Shown here in pieces: positions 1 to 10,302 of a stretch of 64,000 bases of DNA. The translations under genes were made by a program, and so were the position numbers. Within the stretch, counting starts at the first letter, position 1, and each line of letters opens with the position of its first letter. This stretch comes from Moritella yayanosii (GTDB lineage Bacteria > Pseudomonadota > Gammaproteobacteria > Enterobacterales > Moritellaceae): positions 2,604,001 through 2,668,000 of the forward strand of contig NZ_LS483250.1 of NCBI RefSeq assembly GCF_900465055.1, written 5' to 3'. The notes beneath the pieces are model-generated. The model was not told the origin of the DNA. It saw only the letters and a list, made by a program, of their open reading frames with translations, and made no database searches.

Positions 1-251
1 TCTAAACCAGAAAAACGACCTAGCTGAAAATCAAAACCGTGATTCTTTGCATGGGCAGCATAACTTAGCGCATCGATACCGGTATCAAGTGAGCCAGTCG
101 CCACTTCATGTAATAACGGTTTCCATAAATGGGTTTTATTACGATCCACCAGCGTAATGCTCGCGGTGCCTTTTTTACCCAATTTACGACCCAGTTGCGT
201 AGCAAGCTCAAGGCCACCCGCACCACCTCCGATCACAAGAATTTTTTTCAT
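1..251 (-). CDS. ndh: NADH:quinone oxidoreductase type II, 5' part (runs off the window)
   Basis: Only the first 83 or so codons lie in the window; the gene continues past position 1. The protein opens with [20 protein letters not shown], a Rossmann FAD-binding GxGxxG motif within the first 15 residues, followed by a second strand ending in [20 protein letters not shown]. This strand-turn and the [11 protein letters not shown] stretch are typical of single-subunit, non-proton-pumping NDH-2, a peripheral inner-membrane enzyme that passes electrons from NADH to quinone. The start is the ATG complementary to 249-251. A CRP-like site lies about 140 bp upstream. Family assignment is strong; the exact orthologue cannot be checked on a fragment. 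Confidence 0.85.
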   Translation of the reverse strand, partial: MKKILVIGGGAGGLELATQLGRKLGKKGTASITLVDRNKTHLWKPLLHEVATGSLDTGIDALSYAAHAKNHGFDFQLGRFSGL

Positions 252-388
252 CTTAGTACGTCCTCATAGATATATCAGTTAACAACTGTGACGACAGCTT
301 TTAACTGATACAACTAAGCAGAGGTGAGTCTTGCTAAATCATTCCGTTGACCAAGTATTAAAGCATGATTTTCAGGTCTAAATCTAGA

Positions 389-410
389 AAAATTGAGCTA
401 GATCACATTC
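389..410. promoter_or_regulatory. CRP-like binding site between ndh and the next gene
   Basis: The core TTGAGCTAGATCACA matches the E. coli CRP consensus at about 18 of 22 positions over the full site, with a perfect right half (TCACA) and a TTGAG left half. It lies between divergently transcribed ndh and the gene at 578, so it could serve either. An Fnr-type protein would prefer TTGAT-N4-ATCAA, which fits less well. Confidence 0.5.
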
Positions 411-577
411 AGCATATCCATGATCGAATGTATTGCCATTTAATATAGCTGAAAATGTGATCACCATTATCGTCATATTTAGCCATGGGCTGATAGCTCT
501 TCTAGTCGCCGATATAGCATCTTGAAGTGACTTGGGTGTATAATACCGACCCTTTTATCGATAAGAATACCGGCGCA

Positions 578-925
578 ATGACAAATCAACAACTTCATGA
601 ACAGCTAACTGCACAGCTTAAAGGCTTTTACCATCCAGCTATCGAAGCGGATGAGTTTTTAACGTTAATCAGCAAACGTAAACTGGGTAAGTTTAGCGCG
701 ATCTTTGCAGCTGACAGTGGCTTTAAAGCAAACTCAAACCGGTTCCTACCTTATATGGAAGAATTAGTTGATGATCAGCAAACATTACCAAAAACAAATG
801 AAGAAGGATTTGACGTAGCCATCGCTGCATTCCTAGGTAAATTACAACAAATGCATAATGTACTTAGTCAGTTCTCTGAACAATTAAAAGAAAAAAAGAA
901 TACACCGAGTAATATTGGTGAATAA
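578..925 (+). CDS. uncharacterised conserved-looking protein (about 115 aa)
   Basis: A small soluble protein without signal peptide or membrane segments. It is predicted to be largely helical: it starts MTNQQLHEQLTAQLKGFY, has a KLGKFSAIFAADSGF segment and ends in a lysine-rich tail. I recall similar short proteins in Vibrio, some carrying an unsupported 'prephenate dehydrogenase' label, but no function can be read from the sequence. The ATG at 578 was chosen because homologous-looking sequence begins there. A GTG at 527 in the same frame would add 17 residues. Neither start has a strong Shine-Dalgarno sequence. A factor-independent terminator follows about 45 bp downstream. Confidence 0.6.
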   Translation: MTNQQLHEQLTAQLKGFYHPAIEADEFLTLISKRKLGKFSAIFAADSGFKANSNRFLPYMEELVDDQQTLPKTNEEGFDVAIAAFLGKLQQMHNVLSQFSEQLKEKKNTPSNIGE

Positions 926-971
926 ATGCCTATTTTTAGCATTCGTTACTATTAATCACACCGATTAAATG

Positions 972-996
972 AAAAGCGACATTAGTCGCTTTTTCT
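972..996. terminator. bidirectional hairpin terminator
   Basis: AAAAGCGAC, a four-base loop and GTCGCTTTTT form a strong stem with a T-run on the right and an A-run on the left. It lies just after the small gene ending at 925. Confidence 0.8.
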
Positions 997-1463
997 ACCT
1001 TAGAAACTACAGTAAAATAAGACTTACCCTTCTCCCAAAATAATACTGCTTGACATATATACTGTTTATTTTACAAAAACAGTCTAATCAACTACCTTTC
1101 ACACCTAAATTTAGAGTAAATACTCTAAATAAAACCCCGTTTTTATATTTTATTAAAAACACATAAACATAACTTATCGCAATATTAACAAACACAACCA
1201 AAACATAAAAAACATATTAAAATGACTTAATAACAATGGCTTACATATTTAAACATGACAATTACAAGCCTTTTAACTACTTTAATTAATAATTTCAAAC
1301 ACAAAACTATTAATTAACATTATCAACATTATAAAAACACATTTACTAACTACCTCTAAATGGTTAGATTATTCTTCAGAATTTCAACACCTTACATACA
1401 GGTCGTTGTAGTCAATTAACAATTATATTCAGAATTTTAATTTTCTTTGAATAGGTGGGACCC
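997..1463. other. AT-rich leader region upstream of the first fadL
   Basis: About 465 bp of very AT-rich DNA, visibly richer in A/T than the flanking genes. I see no ORF of note and no clear promoter hexamers. Such long AT-rich leaders suit H-NS-type silencing or a long untranslated region, but that is inference. The only firm element is the Shine-Dalgarno AGGTGGGA at 1453-1460. Confidence 0.5.
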
Positions 1464-2726
1464 ATGAGAATAAATAACGTCGCTTTTGTTGTTCTAACGT
1501 TACTTACAGTAAGCCAAGTTAATGCTGCAGGTTTTCAAGTTAATGAGCATTCCGCCTCAGGATTAGGCCGTGCATTTGCTGGTGAAGCAGCAATTGGTGA
1601 TGACGCCACATCATTAGCACGTAACCCTGCATTAATGGCGACTTTCGATCGTGCGCAATTGTCCGTTGTTGGTACATATGTCGCACCGGATGTGAATATT
1701 ACTGGCTATGATGATGTTGCTCCTGGAGTTTACAGTACAACAGCCGCTAAAAATAGCGCGCATAATGTAGCACCTGCAGCCGTTGTGCCTGCAATGTATT
1801 ACATCCAACCAATCAATAACCAATGGGCGTTTGGTTTAGCTATGTACTCTAACTTTGGTACTGGTACTGAATACGCTGATGATTATATTAACAATACTGC
1901 GGCAGGTACCACAAATATTGCCACGGCAACATTCAATCCGAATCTTTCTTATCGTATCAATGAGCAATTTAGTATCGGTGTAGGTGTTAGTGCTATTTAT
2001 AGCTCTGCAGAATTAAAAAGAAGCATGCCTGATCCAAATTCTCCAAATGCTCCCCACATAAATGTAACGGATATGGACGGTGATGGTATTAACTTTAGCT
2101 GGAATGTGGGTGCTTTATATGAAGTAAACGACAATCATCGTTTTGGTATTAGCTATAAACACAGCTCCAAGATGGAATTAGAAGGTACTTTCTCAGGTAA
2201 GCATGCAACAACTGGAGCCAGTGTTACTGATAATATTGATGGCACCATGGATAATACCCTACCAGCAATTTTAGAGCTTTCAGGCTATCACAAATTAACC
2301 AATCAATTTGCAATCTCGTATAGCTGGCAATATACAACTTGGTCTGACTTTGACGATATCGTTGCTCACGATTCAGAAGGGAGGGAAGTACTAAGAAAAA
2401 ATGAAAATTTCAATAATTCGAATCGTTATTCAGTCGGCACTGAATATTATGCAACTGAAAGCCTAACACTGCGCGCTGGTTACGCATATGACGAGCAAGC
2501 TGCTGACTCAACATTAAGTATTCCAGATTCTGCTCGCCAATGGTATACCGCAGGTATGACATATAAAGCAACAAAATCTCTCTCTTTTAATTTAGCAGCT
2601 GCTTTCGTTGCAGGCAAGGAAGTGACATTTACCGACGAAGTTCCACCTGAGTCAGGTAAAGACAAAACCTTCACCTCTGAGGGTGACGCTTGGTTATATT
2701 CAGCACAGTTAAACTACAGCTTCTAA
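1464..2726 (+). CDS. fadL: FadL-type outer-membrane long-chain fatty-acid transporter, copy 1
   Basis: A 420-residue outer-membrane beta-barrel of the FadL/TodX family, which takes up long-chain fatty acids or other hydrophobic molecules. A signal peptide of about 21 residues ends at VNA-AG; the mature N-terminus AGFQVNEHSASGLGRAFAGEAA is the conserved FadL hatch start. The segment SLARNPALMATFD and the C-terminal aromatic residue (NYSF) are also family hallmarks. The start at 1464 follows an AGGTGGGA ribosome site and removes three residues from the longest frame. The next gene is a close paralogue, so this is a tandem duplication. Copies differ most in extracellular-loop regions (around residues 70-100 and 290-310). 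Substrate specificity is unknown. Confidence 0.92.
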   Translation: MRINNVAFVVLTLLTVSQVNAAGFQVNEHSASGLGRAFAGEAAIGDDATSLARNPALMATFDRAQLSVVGTYVAPDVNITGYDDVAPGVYSTTAAKNSAHNVAPAAVVPAMYYIQPINNQWAFGLAMYSNFGTGTEYADDYINNTAAGTTNIATATFNPNLSYRINEQFSIGVGVSAIYSSAELKRSMPDPNSPNAPHINVTDMDGDGINFSWNVGALYEVNDNHRFGISYKHSSKMELEGTFSGKHATTGASVTDNIDGTMDNTLPAILELSGYHKLTNQFAISYSWQYTTWSDFDDIVAHDSEGREVLRKNENFNNSNRYSVGTEYYATESLTLRAGYAYDEQAADSTLSIPDSARQWYTAGMTYKATKSLSFNLAAAFVAGKEVTFTDEVPPESGKDKTFTSEGDAWLYSAQLNYSF

Positions 2727-3284
2727 TCTTCCAGATTAAAACTATATTCGAATGCCATTCATCTTATTGGATGGCATATTCATTTATTGTCCTATCTAAA
2801 CAAAACTAGTTTCCCCTTCAAATAAAAATACATCCAATAAAATAAAAAACCTAAATAAATCATAATAAATCATATAGATAATCCTAAATGTATAACTAAT
2901 GGTTATAGCGACGTAAAAAAGCGCTATTTTATAGAGTCTTAGCTCTATAAACACGACCGTTACATAGTAAAATTTTACATATTTGCAAACAGGTAAGATG
3001 AGTTTTAACAAATGATTTAAAAGCATATGTTAACGTAATAATTAACGTTATATAACAACGTGTTACAAATTAACCATAAATCAACAATATGCATTACGCC
3101 ATCAATGTTAACAGCCTAAAGTATTAGATAAACCAGTGACAAGTCAAAAATAATATAAAAATATCTTTACGATTTAACACGAAAGAATTAGATTTCACTG
3201 CGAGTTTAAAAGGTATTTAAAAAGTTCATTTTATTTGAACTGACATATCACATTCATAATTTCTAATTTTATATGGTGGTTTAC
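2727..3284. other. 558-bp AT-rich spacer between the two fadL genes
   Basis: No supportable gene. There is no strong terminator with a T-run after the first fadL. The spacer length and composition resemble the leader of the first fadL, suggesting the second copy has its own promoter. A clean inverted repeat lies near its 3' end (separate entry). Confidence 0.5.
3223..3241. promoter_or_regulatory. inverted repeat upstream of the second fadL
   Basis: AGTTCA, seven A/T bases, TGAACT: perfect 6-bp arms about 44 bp before the start codon. The size and position suit a repressor operator. It does not match the GAAAC-N4-GTTTC box of PsrA-type fatty-acid regulators, and the regulator is unknown. Confidence 0.35.
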
Positions 3285-4547
3285 ATGAGAATTAATAAAG
3301 TTGCTCTAGCAGTTACAGCATTACTTGCCGCAAGCCAAGTTCACGCCGCTGGTTTCCAGGTGAGTGAACATTCAGCGTCAGGTCTAGGCCGCGCATTCGC
3401 TGGTGAAGCAGCAATCGGCGACAACGCAGCATCACTGGCACGTAACCCTGCGTTAATGGCAACTTTTGATAAAGCCCAACTTTCTGTTGTGGGTTCTTAT
3501 GTAGATCCAGATATTAGTATTAAAGGTGTTACCGGCGTGCCTACTTATGGTATTTCGGCATCCGATTTAGACGCTAACGACGTGGCTCCAGCACAAGTAG
3601 TTCCTGCTATGTACTACATTCAACCGCTTAACAAGACAGTAGCGGTTGGTTTAGCTATCTATTCAAATTACGGTACCGGTACTGAATATAAAGATGATTA
3701 TGCAGGTGGCTCTGCAGCTGGTACCACACATATCATGAGTGTCAATTTCAACCCGAATGTCTCTTACCGTATCAATGAACAACTGAGCCTAGGAGCGGGT
3801 GTTAGCTTTGTCTATGCAACAGCTGAATTAGAACGTAATGCCGGTATAGGTGCCCCAGCAATGCAGATTGCAAAAATGGAAGGTGACGGTTACGGTTTCG
3901 GTTGGAATGTTGGCGCATTATATGAAATCAATAAAAATAACCGTTTCGGCATTAGCTACAAATCAGAAGTTAAAACTGAGCTAGAAGGTGATTTCACGGG
4001 GTCTACAACGACTACACCTGGTGCTACGGTGGATGGTACTTTGGACTTAAATCTACCTTCAATTCTAGAAGTATCTGGTTACCATAAACTTACCGATAAA
4101 TTTGCAGTATCATACAGCTGGCAGTACACCACCTGGTCTGATTTTGGTGATATCGTTGCAGAAAGTGCAAGCTGTGATTCAACAGCTATCGGGGGCATTC
4201 CTGGTGTTTGTTTAGAGAAAAAAGAAGATTACAGTAACTCAAGCCGTTATTCTGTTGGTGGTGAATACTACCTTTCTGAAGCTGTCACACTACGTGCTGG
4301 TTATGCATTTGATGAACAAGGCGGTAAAGCCACAATGAGTATCCCAGATACCGATCGTCAATGGTATACTGCAGGTCTAACTTATAAAGCAACTCCAGCA
4401 CTATCATTTGATTTTGCAGCAGCTTTAGTTGCTGGTAAAGAAATTACATTTGAAGAATCGCTACCTGCTGCCGGTGGTGCATCAGCAACATTAACTTCAA
4501 GTGGCGATGCGTACATCTACTCAGCACAAATGAACTACAGCTTCTAA
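3285..4547 (+). CDS. fadL: FadL-type outer-membrane fatty-acid transporter, copy 2
   Basis: A 420-residue paralogue of the preceding gene. It has the same signal peptide pattern (MRINKVALAVTALLAASQVHA), the same mature start AGFQVSEHSASGLGRAFAGEAA, the same RNPALMATFD segment and the terminal NYSF. It differs by a cysteine-containing loop (a CDS...GVC pair near residues 292-305) absent from copy 1, which could form a disulfide in an extracellular loop. The start at 3285 is preceded by GGTGGT; the longest frame begins four codons earlier. It is followed by a strong terminator. Presumably the pair gives different ligand ranges or different regulation. Confidence 0.92.
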   Translation: MRINKVALAVTALLAASQVHAAGFQVSEHSASGLGRAFAGEAAIGDNAASLARNPALMATFDKAQLSVVGSYVDPDISIKGVTGVPTYGISASDLDANDVAPAQVVPAMYYIQPLNKTVAVGLAIYSNYGTGTEYKDDYAGGSAAGTTHIMSVNFNPNVSYRINEQLSLGAGVSFVYATAELERNAGIGAPAMQIAKMEGDGYGFGWNVGALYEINKNNRFGISYKSEVKTELEGDFTGSTTTTPGATVDGTLDLNLPSILEVSGYHKLTDKFAVSYSWQYTTWSDFGDIVAESASCDSTAIGGIPGVCLEKKEDYSNSSRYSVGGEYYLSEAVTLRAGYAFDEQGGKATMSIPDTDRQWYTAGLTYKATPALSFDFAAALVAGKEITFEESLPAAGGASATLTSSGDAYIYSAQMNYSF

Positions 4548-4574
4548 TCCAAGCTTAATTCATCTCTGCATACT

Positions 4575-4600
4575 AAAAGACAGCTTCGGCTGTCTTTTTT
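4575..4600 (+). terminator. terminator after the second fadL
   Basis: AAAAGACAGC, loop TTCG, GCTGTCTTTTTT: a stable UUCG tetraloop hairpin with a six-T tail, 28 bp after the stop codon. Confidence 0.9.
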
Positions 4601-4620
4601 GTTTTCTGATCAAAATCAAT

Positions 4621-4643
4621 AAAGATCCTGTTTAAGGATCTTT
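4621..4643. terminator. second hairpin after fadL
   Basis: AAAGATCC, six-base loop, GGATCTTT. The arms are perfect but there is only a short T-run; probably a back-up terminator or a boundary before the tetR promoter. Confidence 0.5.
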
Positions 4644-4657
4644 CTCACATCTAGCCA

Positions 4658-4687
4658 TTGCAATTAATTAGACGGTCGGTCTATAAT
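4658..4687 (+). promoter_or_regulatory. promoter and operator of the acuI-linked tetR gene
   Basis: TTGCAA at 4658-4663 and a perfect TATAAT at 4682-4687 are separated by 18 bp. The inverted repeat TAGAC-GGTCG-GTCTA (4669-4683) fills the spacer and touches the -10 box, an arrangement expected for autorepression. The same TAGAC-N5-GTCTA sequence recurs in front of acuI at 5462. Confidence 0.65.
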
Positions 4688-4694
4688 CTGCATT

Positions 4695-5339
4695 ATGGAA
4701 AATATGACAAATAATCAGCCTAAACCTCGCCGAGGTCGGCCACCAAAAGTAGCCCGTGAAAACACGGATACCCGTGCCCTGCTCATTCGCAGTGGCGTGG
4801 AAGTATTAACGGAAAGTGGCTTTGCGGCTGCTGGTATCGATGGCATCTTAAAAAAAGTCGGGGTACCGAAAGGATCTTTTTACCATTACTTTAAAAGTAA
4901 AGAAGATTTCGGTCAGGCGGTTATTGCTCACTACGCCAGTTACTTTGCTGCCAAGCTAGATAAATACTTGCTTGATGAGTCTATCGCGCCATTGCAACGT
5001 ATTGTTAAGTTCGCCGATGGCGCCAAACGAGGCATCGTTAAATTTGAGTTTAAACGCGGCTGTCTGGTCGGTAATTTAGGCCAAGAAGTGGCTATTTTAC
5101 CCGACAGTTATCGCCTCATTCTGCAAAACATCTTTGCAGTGTGGCAGACCAAGATGCAAGCGTGTTTAGAGACTGCCCAGCAACAAGGTGATATCAAGAA
5201 AAATATCAACTGTGCACAGCAAGCAGAATACTTTTGGATCGGTTGGGAAGGCGCAGTGATGCGGGCGCGACTTGTACAGTCAGTGCAACCGTTAGATTTA
5301 TATATCGCGACCTTTATTGCCAGTATCGCCACCAGCTAA
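4695..5339 (+). CDS. TetR-family repressor, probable regulator of acuI (AcuR-like)
   Basis: A 214-residue regulator. After a basic tail (RRGRPPK) there is a TetR helix-turn-helix at about residues 40-65 (GIDGILKKVGVPKGSFYHYFKSKEDFGQAVI). The C-terminal ligand domain carries KRGCLVGNLGQEVA, typical of the TetR_C group that includes AcuR and YxaF-like repressors. It lies 153 bp upstream of acuI in the same orientation, and both genes have the inverted repeat TAGAC-N5-GTCTA over the promoter, so it very likely represses both. In Rhodobacter, AcuR responds to acrylate; that ligand is only inferred here. The -10 box ends seven bases before the ATG at 4695, so the message may be leaderless or may start at the ATG at 4704. 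Confidence 0.85.
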   Translation: MENMTNNQPKPRRGRPPKVARENTDTRALLIRSGVEVLTESGFAAAGIDGILKKVGVPKGSFYHYFKSKEDFGQAVIAHYASYFAAKLDKYLLDESIAPLQRIVKFADGAKRGIVKFEFKRGCLVGNLGQEVAILPDSYRLILQNIFAVWQTKMQACLETAQQQGDIKKNINCAQQAEYFWIGWEGAVMRARLVQSVQPLDLYIATFIASIATS

Positions 5340-5449
5340 ATACGGCATATATTAGTCATAATTAGGCTATTTATAACGGACGGTTATAACAAACAGTTAT
5401 GACTAACATTCATTATAAATAGCTATTACCTATTTCTTATTAAAAATTT

Positions 5450-5480
5450 TTTACACTTTAATAGACGACCAGTCTATATT
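5450..5480 (+). promoter_or_regulatory. promoter and TetR operator of acuI
   Basis: TTTACA (5450-5455) and TATATT (5475-5480) with a 19-bp spacer. The inverted repeat TAGAC-GACCA-GTCTA (5462-5476) overlaps the spacer and -10 box exactly as in front of the neighbouring tetR gene. A GGAG ribosome site follows before the ATG at 5493. Confidence 0.65.
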
Positions 5481-5492
5481 CGGAGATAACCT

Positions 5493-6488
5493 ATGTCACA
5501 AGCCACGTTTAAAGGCATTTTAATCGAAAAAAATGACGACCAATACACAGCGTCAGTACAATCAATTGATGAATCAAAACTACCAGCAGGTGATGTAAGC
5601 ATTGATGTTGCTTACAGCACACTAAACTTTAAAGACGGCTTAGCGATCACAGGTAAAGGCCCTGTCGTGCGCAGCTTCCCTATGGTACCGGGTATCGACT
5701 TAGTGGGTACTGTGACTCAAAGTGATAGCGACAAATTTCAAGCTGGCGATCAAGTATTATTAAATGGTTTTGGTGTCGGTGAAAAGCATTGGGGCGGCCT
5801 TGCCGAAAAAGCCCGTCTCAATAGCGATTGGTTAATCAAACTGCCAGCTGGCTTGTCAGCAAAACAAGCAATGGCAATCGGTACTGCGGGTTATACGGCG
5901 ATGTTATCGGTGATTGCCTTAGAGCGTCATGGTATCACCCCAAACAAAGGCGATGTACTGGTAACCGGAGCTAACGGTGGTGTGGGTAGTTTTGCCATTA
6001 CGTTATTAGCCAAACTAGGCTATCGCGTGATTGCATCTACAGGTCGTCCAGAAGAAGCGGATTACTTAACAGCATTAGGCGCAGCAGAGATCATCGATCG
6101 TAATACATTGTCTGAACCGGGTCGTCCAATGGTGAAAGAGCGTTGGGCAGCGGCGATAGACTCTGTTGGTAGTCACACACTAACCAATGTATGCGCGGGT
6201 CTAAAATACGGTGGTGTAGTCACTGCCTGTGGCCTCGCACAAGGCATGGATTTTCCAGCTAGCGTAGCGCCATTTATTTTACGTGGCATTACCTTAGCGG
6301 GTATCGACAGTGTAATGCGTCCTCTGGCAGACAGAGAAGAAGCCTGGGCACGTTTAGCTGAAATCCTAACAGATGATGACTTTACCTCTATCGGCACTGA
6401 GATCAGCTTAGATGAAGCCGTAGCAGCTGCACATGATCTGATGGCGGGAAAAGTACGCGGTCGTGTACTGGTGAATATGAACAAATAA
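5493..6488 (+). CDS. acuI: acryloyl-CoA reductase (NADPH), AcuI/YhdH family
   Basis: A 331-residue zinc-free medium-chain dehydrogenase/reductase. It has the GroES-like N-terminal fold with the family segment STLNFKDGLAITGKGPVVR (about residues 42-60) and GIDLVGTV, then an NADPH-binding Rossmann motif VTGANGGVGSFAITLLAKLG (about 158-177). The length matches E. coli YhdH (324 aa). The enzyme reduces toxic acryloyl-CoA to propionyl-CoA, for example downstream of DMSP or 3-hydroxypropionate metabolism. No DMSP lyase or acryloyl-CoA synthetase gene is adjacent, so detoxification is the likelier role. Probably controlled by the TetR gene next to it. Confidence 0.9.
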   Translation: MSQATFKGILIEKNDDQYTASVQSIDESKLPAGDVSIDVAYSTLNFKDGLAITGKGPVVRSFPMVPGIDLVGTVTQSDSDKFQAGDQVLLNGFGVGEKHWGGLAEKARLNSDWLIKLPAGLSAKQAMAIGTAGYTAMLSVIALERHGITPNKGDVLVTGANGGVGSFAITLLAKLGYRVIASTGRPEEADYLTALGAAEIIDRNTLSEPGRPMVKERWAAAIDSVGSHTLTNVCAGLKYGGVVTACGLAQGMDFPASVAPFILRGITLAGIDSVMRPLADREEAWARLAEILTDDDFTSIGTEISLDEAVAAAHDLMAGKVRGRVLVNMNK

Positions 6489-6515
6489 TCCGTTCACCGC
6501 ATGATCTGCATTTAT

Positions 6516-6561
6516 AAAAAAAGCCTTAATCACGATATACATATCAGATTAAGGCTTTTTC
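6516..6561. terminator. bidirectional terminator between acuI and groEL
   Basis: AAAAAGCCTTAATC, a 15-base loop and GATTAAGGCTTTTT. The A-run and T-run on either side let it serve both convergent genes. Confidence 0.9.
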
Positions 6562-6619
6562 ATTTCTGAGGCTTAGCGGTTAACCACTAAAGACAGAGAT
6601 ATAATCGCAAATTTGCGAA

Positions 6620-8281
<1,662 letters not shown>

Positions 8282-8331
8282 TTAATTTGTTGATTTGTTG
8301 ATTTAGCGATATAAATAATAACCTGTTGAAT

Positions 8332-8622
8332 TTATTCAACAATAGCTAAAATATCAGCTTCACTCATGATTAAAACTTCTTTGCCTTCTAGCTTTTCAGT
8401 TTTAACGCTATAACCTTCACTAAAAATAACCGTATCGCCAACGTTAACAGCCAGTGGGCGTATTTCACCGCTATCTAATAAACGACCGTTACCAACAGCA
8501 ATAACTTCACCGCGGGTAGATAGTTCAGCTGATGCACCAGTAAGTACGATACCGCCTGCAGATTTAGTTTCTTGCTCGTGGCGACGAACGATCACGCGAT
8601 CGTGTAGTGGACGAATTGTCAT
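8332..8622 (-). CDS. groS: co-chaperonin GroES (10 kDa, Hsp10)
   Basis: A 96-residue protein beginning [20 protein letters not shown], with the mobile-loop sequence [13 protein letters not shown] at about residues 21-33 and the roof-loop region following. It caps the GroEL ring. The start at 8622 is preceded by AGGAG; the longer open frame would add eight unrelated residues. It is the first gene of groESL and directly downstream of a sigma-32 promoter. Confidence 0.97.
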   Translation of the reverse strand: MTIRPLHDRVIVRRHEQETKSAGGIVLTGASAELSTRGEVIAVGNGRLLDSGEIRPLAVNVGDTVIFSEGYSVKTEKLEGKEVLIMSEADILAIVE

Positions 8623-8698
8623 TTTAAAATCTCCTAAAGAATACATGTTGTGAATATCAGGGGTCGATTATTTACCGATACCATGACTACGAAGTAAT

Positions 8699-8729
8699 AT
8701 ATCGGGGCAACTCATTCCAACTCAAGGGG
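8699..8729 (-). promoter_or_regulatory. sigma-32 (heat-shock) promoter of groESL
   Basis: Read on the minus strand: CCCTTGAG, 13 bases, CCCCGATAT. This matches the RpoH consensus CTTGAAA-N13-CCCCATNT closely, with the right spacing, about 80 bp before the groES start codon. Confidence 0.85.
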
Positions 8730-8925
8730 CAAGTGAAAAATAGTTAATAAATTTACGTCTAGTGAGCAGTTTTACAGATGTTTCGATCCAGTATTCAACT
8801 TGTATCTATTACATAGAAGTGTAAATGTCGGGTAAAAGTACAGTTCAAGGCTGTTGGTTGACGCAGAAAAGGGTAAAATAGCCCAATAAAATTTAAAGCA
8901 CAACACGCAATTTTAGGTAATCGTA

Positions 8926-10302
8926 TTGAAAGATAAACACGGCCTGCTCTCCGCTCCCGTCTCTCAGGTAATGACAACAATGGCAGTGCCAATGGGCTAC
9001 GGTTTATTAGCCGTGCTCGGCTTTAGCTTAGTCGATACTTACTTTGTCAGCTTACTGGGTACGCAGGCACTAGCCGCGATCAGTTTTACTTTTCCGGTGA
9101 CCTTTTTTGTCACGGCATTGGCCATGGGCTTAGGTACCGGTTTATCAGCTTGTTTAGCGCGTTTATTGGGGCAAGGCCAGCATCAAGATGCGGCGCGGTT
9201 AACGTCTGACGGATTATTGTTAGCACTGACTACGGTGTTAGTCGTTGCGATTATCGGCATTAATAACATACAGCCACTATTTAGACTATTGGGTGCGACG
9301 GATACCTTGATGGTCTACATCGAAGATTATATGTTCTATTGGTATATTGCGATCCCCTTTTTAGTCATCCCTATGGTCGGCAACGCGGCTATCCGCGCCA
9401 CCGGTGATACCAAAACCCCAAGCAGAGTAATGATCATTGCCGGCTTTATGAATGGCCTACTCGACCCGTTATTAATTTTTGGCATCGGTCCTTTCCCTGA
9501 GTTAGGGGTCAAAGGCGCGGCGATTGCGTCAGGGTTATCCTGGTTAATTACCTTTGCAGTGGCGCTATATTTATTACGTTATCGTCAACAGTTATTGTTA
9601 TTAACGAAACCAAACCTGGCTAATATGCTTAAAAATTGGCGTAAGATTGCGGCGATCGGGTTGCCCGCGTCTTTAACCAATATGCTTAGCCCCGTCAACA
9701 ATGCGTTTGTGATGTGGCAACTGGCCGCGTTTAGCACCACAGCGGTTGCCGCTTATGGTGCGGGTACACGGTTGGAAGCGATTTTATTGGTCGGTATGAT
9801 CGCGGTTAGCTCGATGCTAGCGCCTTTTATTGCCCAGAATTCAGCCGCCAATAATCCCCAGCGTTGTTTAACCGCCATCAAACTGGCGATCCGTTATTCA
9901 TTAATATCACAGCTGGCTATTTATCTGGTTATTGCCATCACGGCGCCTTATATCGCCACTTTGTTCAGTGATGATGCCGTGGTGATCGGTCACTTATCCT
10001 TATACCTTTATATTATCCCTGCCTCTTTTGCTATGCAGGGCATTATGATGGCGGTCGCGTCTAGCTTAAATGGCTTTAATCGACCAATGTCAGCATTAAG
10101 CCTTAGCGTACTGCGCTCTCTGCTAATCATTAGTCTATCTAGTGTTGGCGGTTATTATTATGGTGAAAAAGGTATCTTCTTTGGTATTGCCAGTGCCAAT
10201 GTTTTAGTCGGTTTATTGGCCCTCTATTACGCCCAGCAATTACAGAACGAGCTGCGTAATAAATTAGGCGATCAATTAGAGAATGAATTACAGCTAAAGT
10301 GA
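8926..10302 (+). CDS. MATE-family multidrug/Na+ efflux transporter
   Basis: A 458-residue integral membrane protein with twelve predicted helices in two homologous halves. The first begins VMTTMAVPMGYGLLAVLGFSLVD, a MatE-domain start; the conserved FVSLLGTQALAAISFTFPV follows, and the second half begins near IAAIGLPASLTNMLSPVNNAFV. MATE proteins export cationic drugs in exchange for Na+ or H+. The start is a TTG at 8926 with AGGTAA upstream; no ATG gives a full first helix. The gene stands alone, divergent from groESL, with no regulator next to it. Substrate unknown. Confidence 0.88.
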   Translation: MKDKHGLLSAPVSQVMTTMAVPMGYGLLAVLGFSLVDTYFVSLLGTQALAAISFTFPVTFFVTALAMGLGTGLSACLARLLGQGQHQDAARLTSDGLLLALTTVLVVAIIGINNIQPLFRLLGATDTLMVYIEDYMFYWYIAIPFLVIPMVGNAAIRATGDTKTPSRVMIIAGFMNGLLDPLLIFGIGPFPELGVKGAAIASGLSWLITFAVALYLLRYRQQLLLLTKPNLANMLKNWRKIAAIGLPASLTNMLSPVNNAFVMWQLAAFSTTAVAAYGAGTRLEAILLVGMIAVSSMLAPFIAQNSAANNPQRCLTAIKLAIRYSLISQLAIYLVIAITAPYIATLFSDDAVVIGHLSLYLYIIPASFAMQGIMMAVASSLNGFNRPMSALSLSVLRSLLIISLSSVGGYYYGEKGIFFGIASANVLVGLLALYYAQQLQNELRNKLGDQLENELQLK

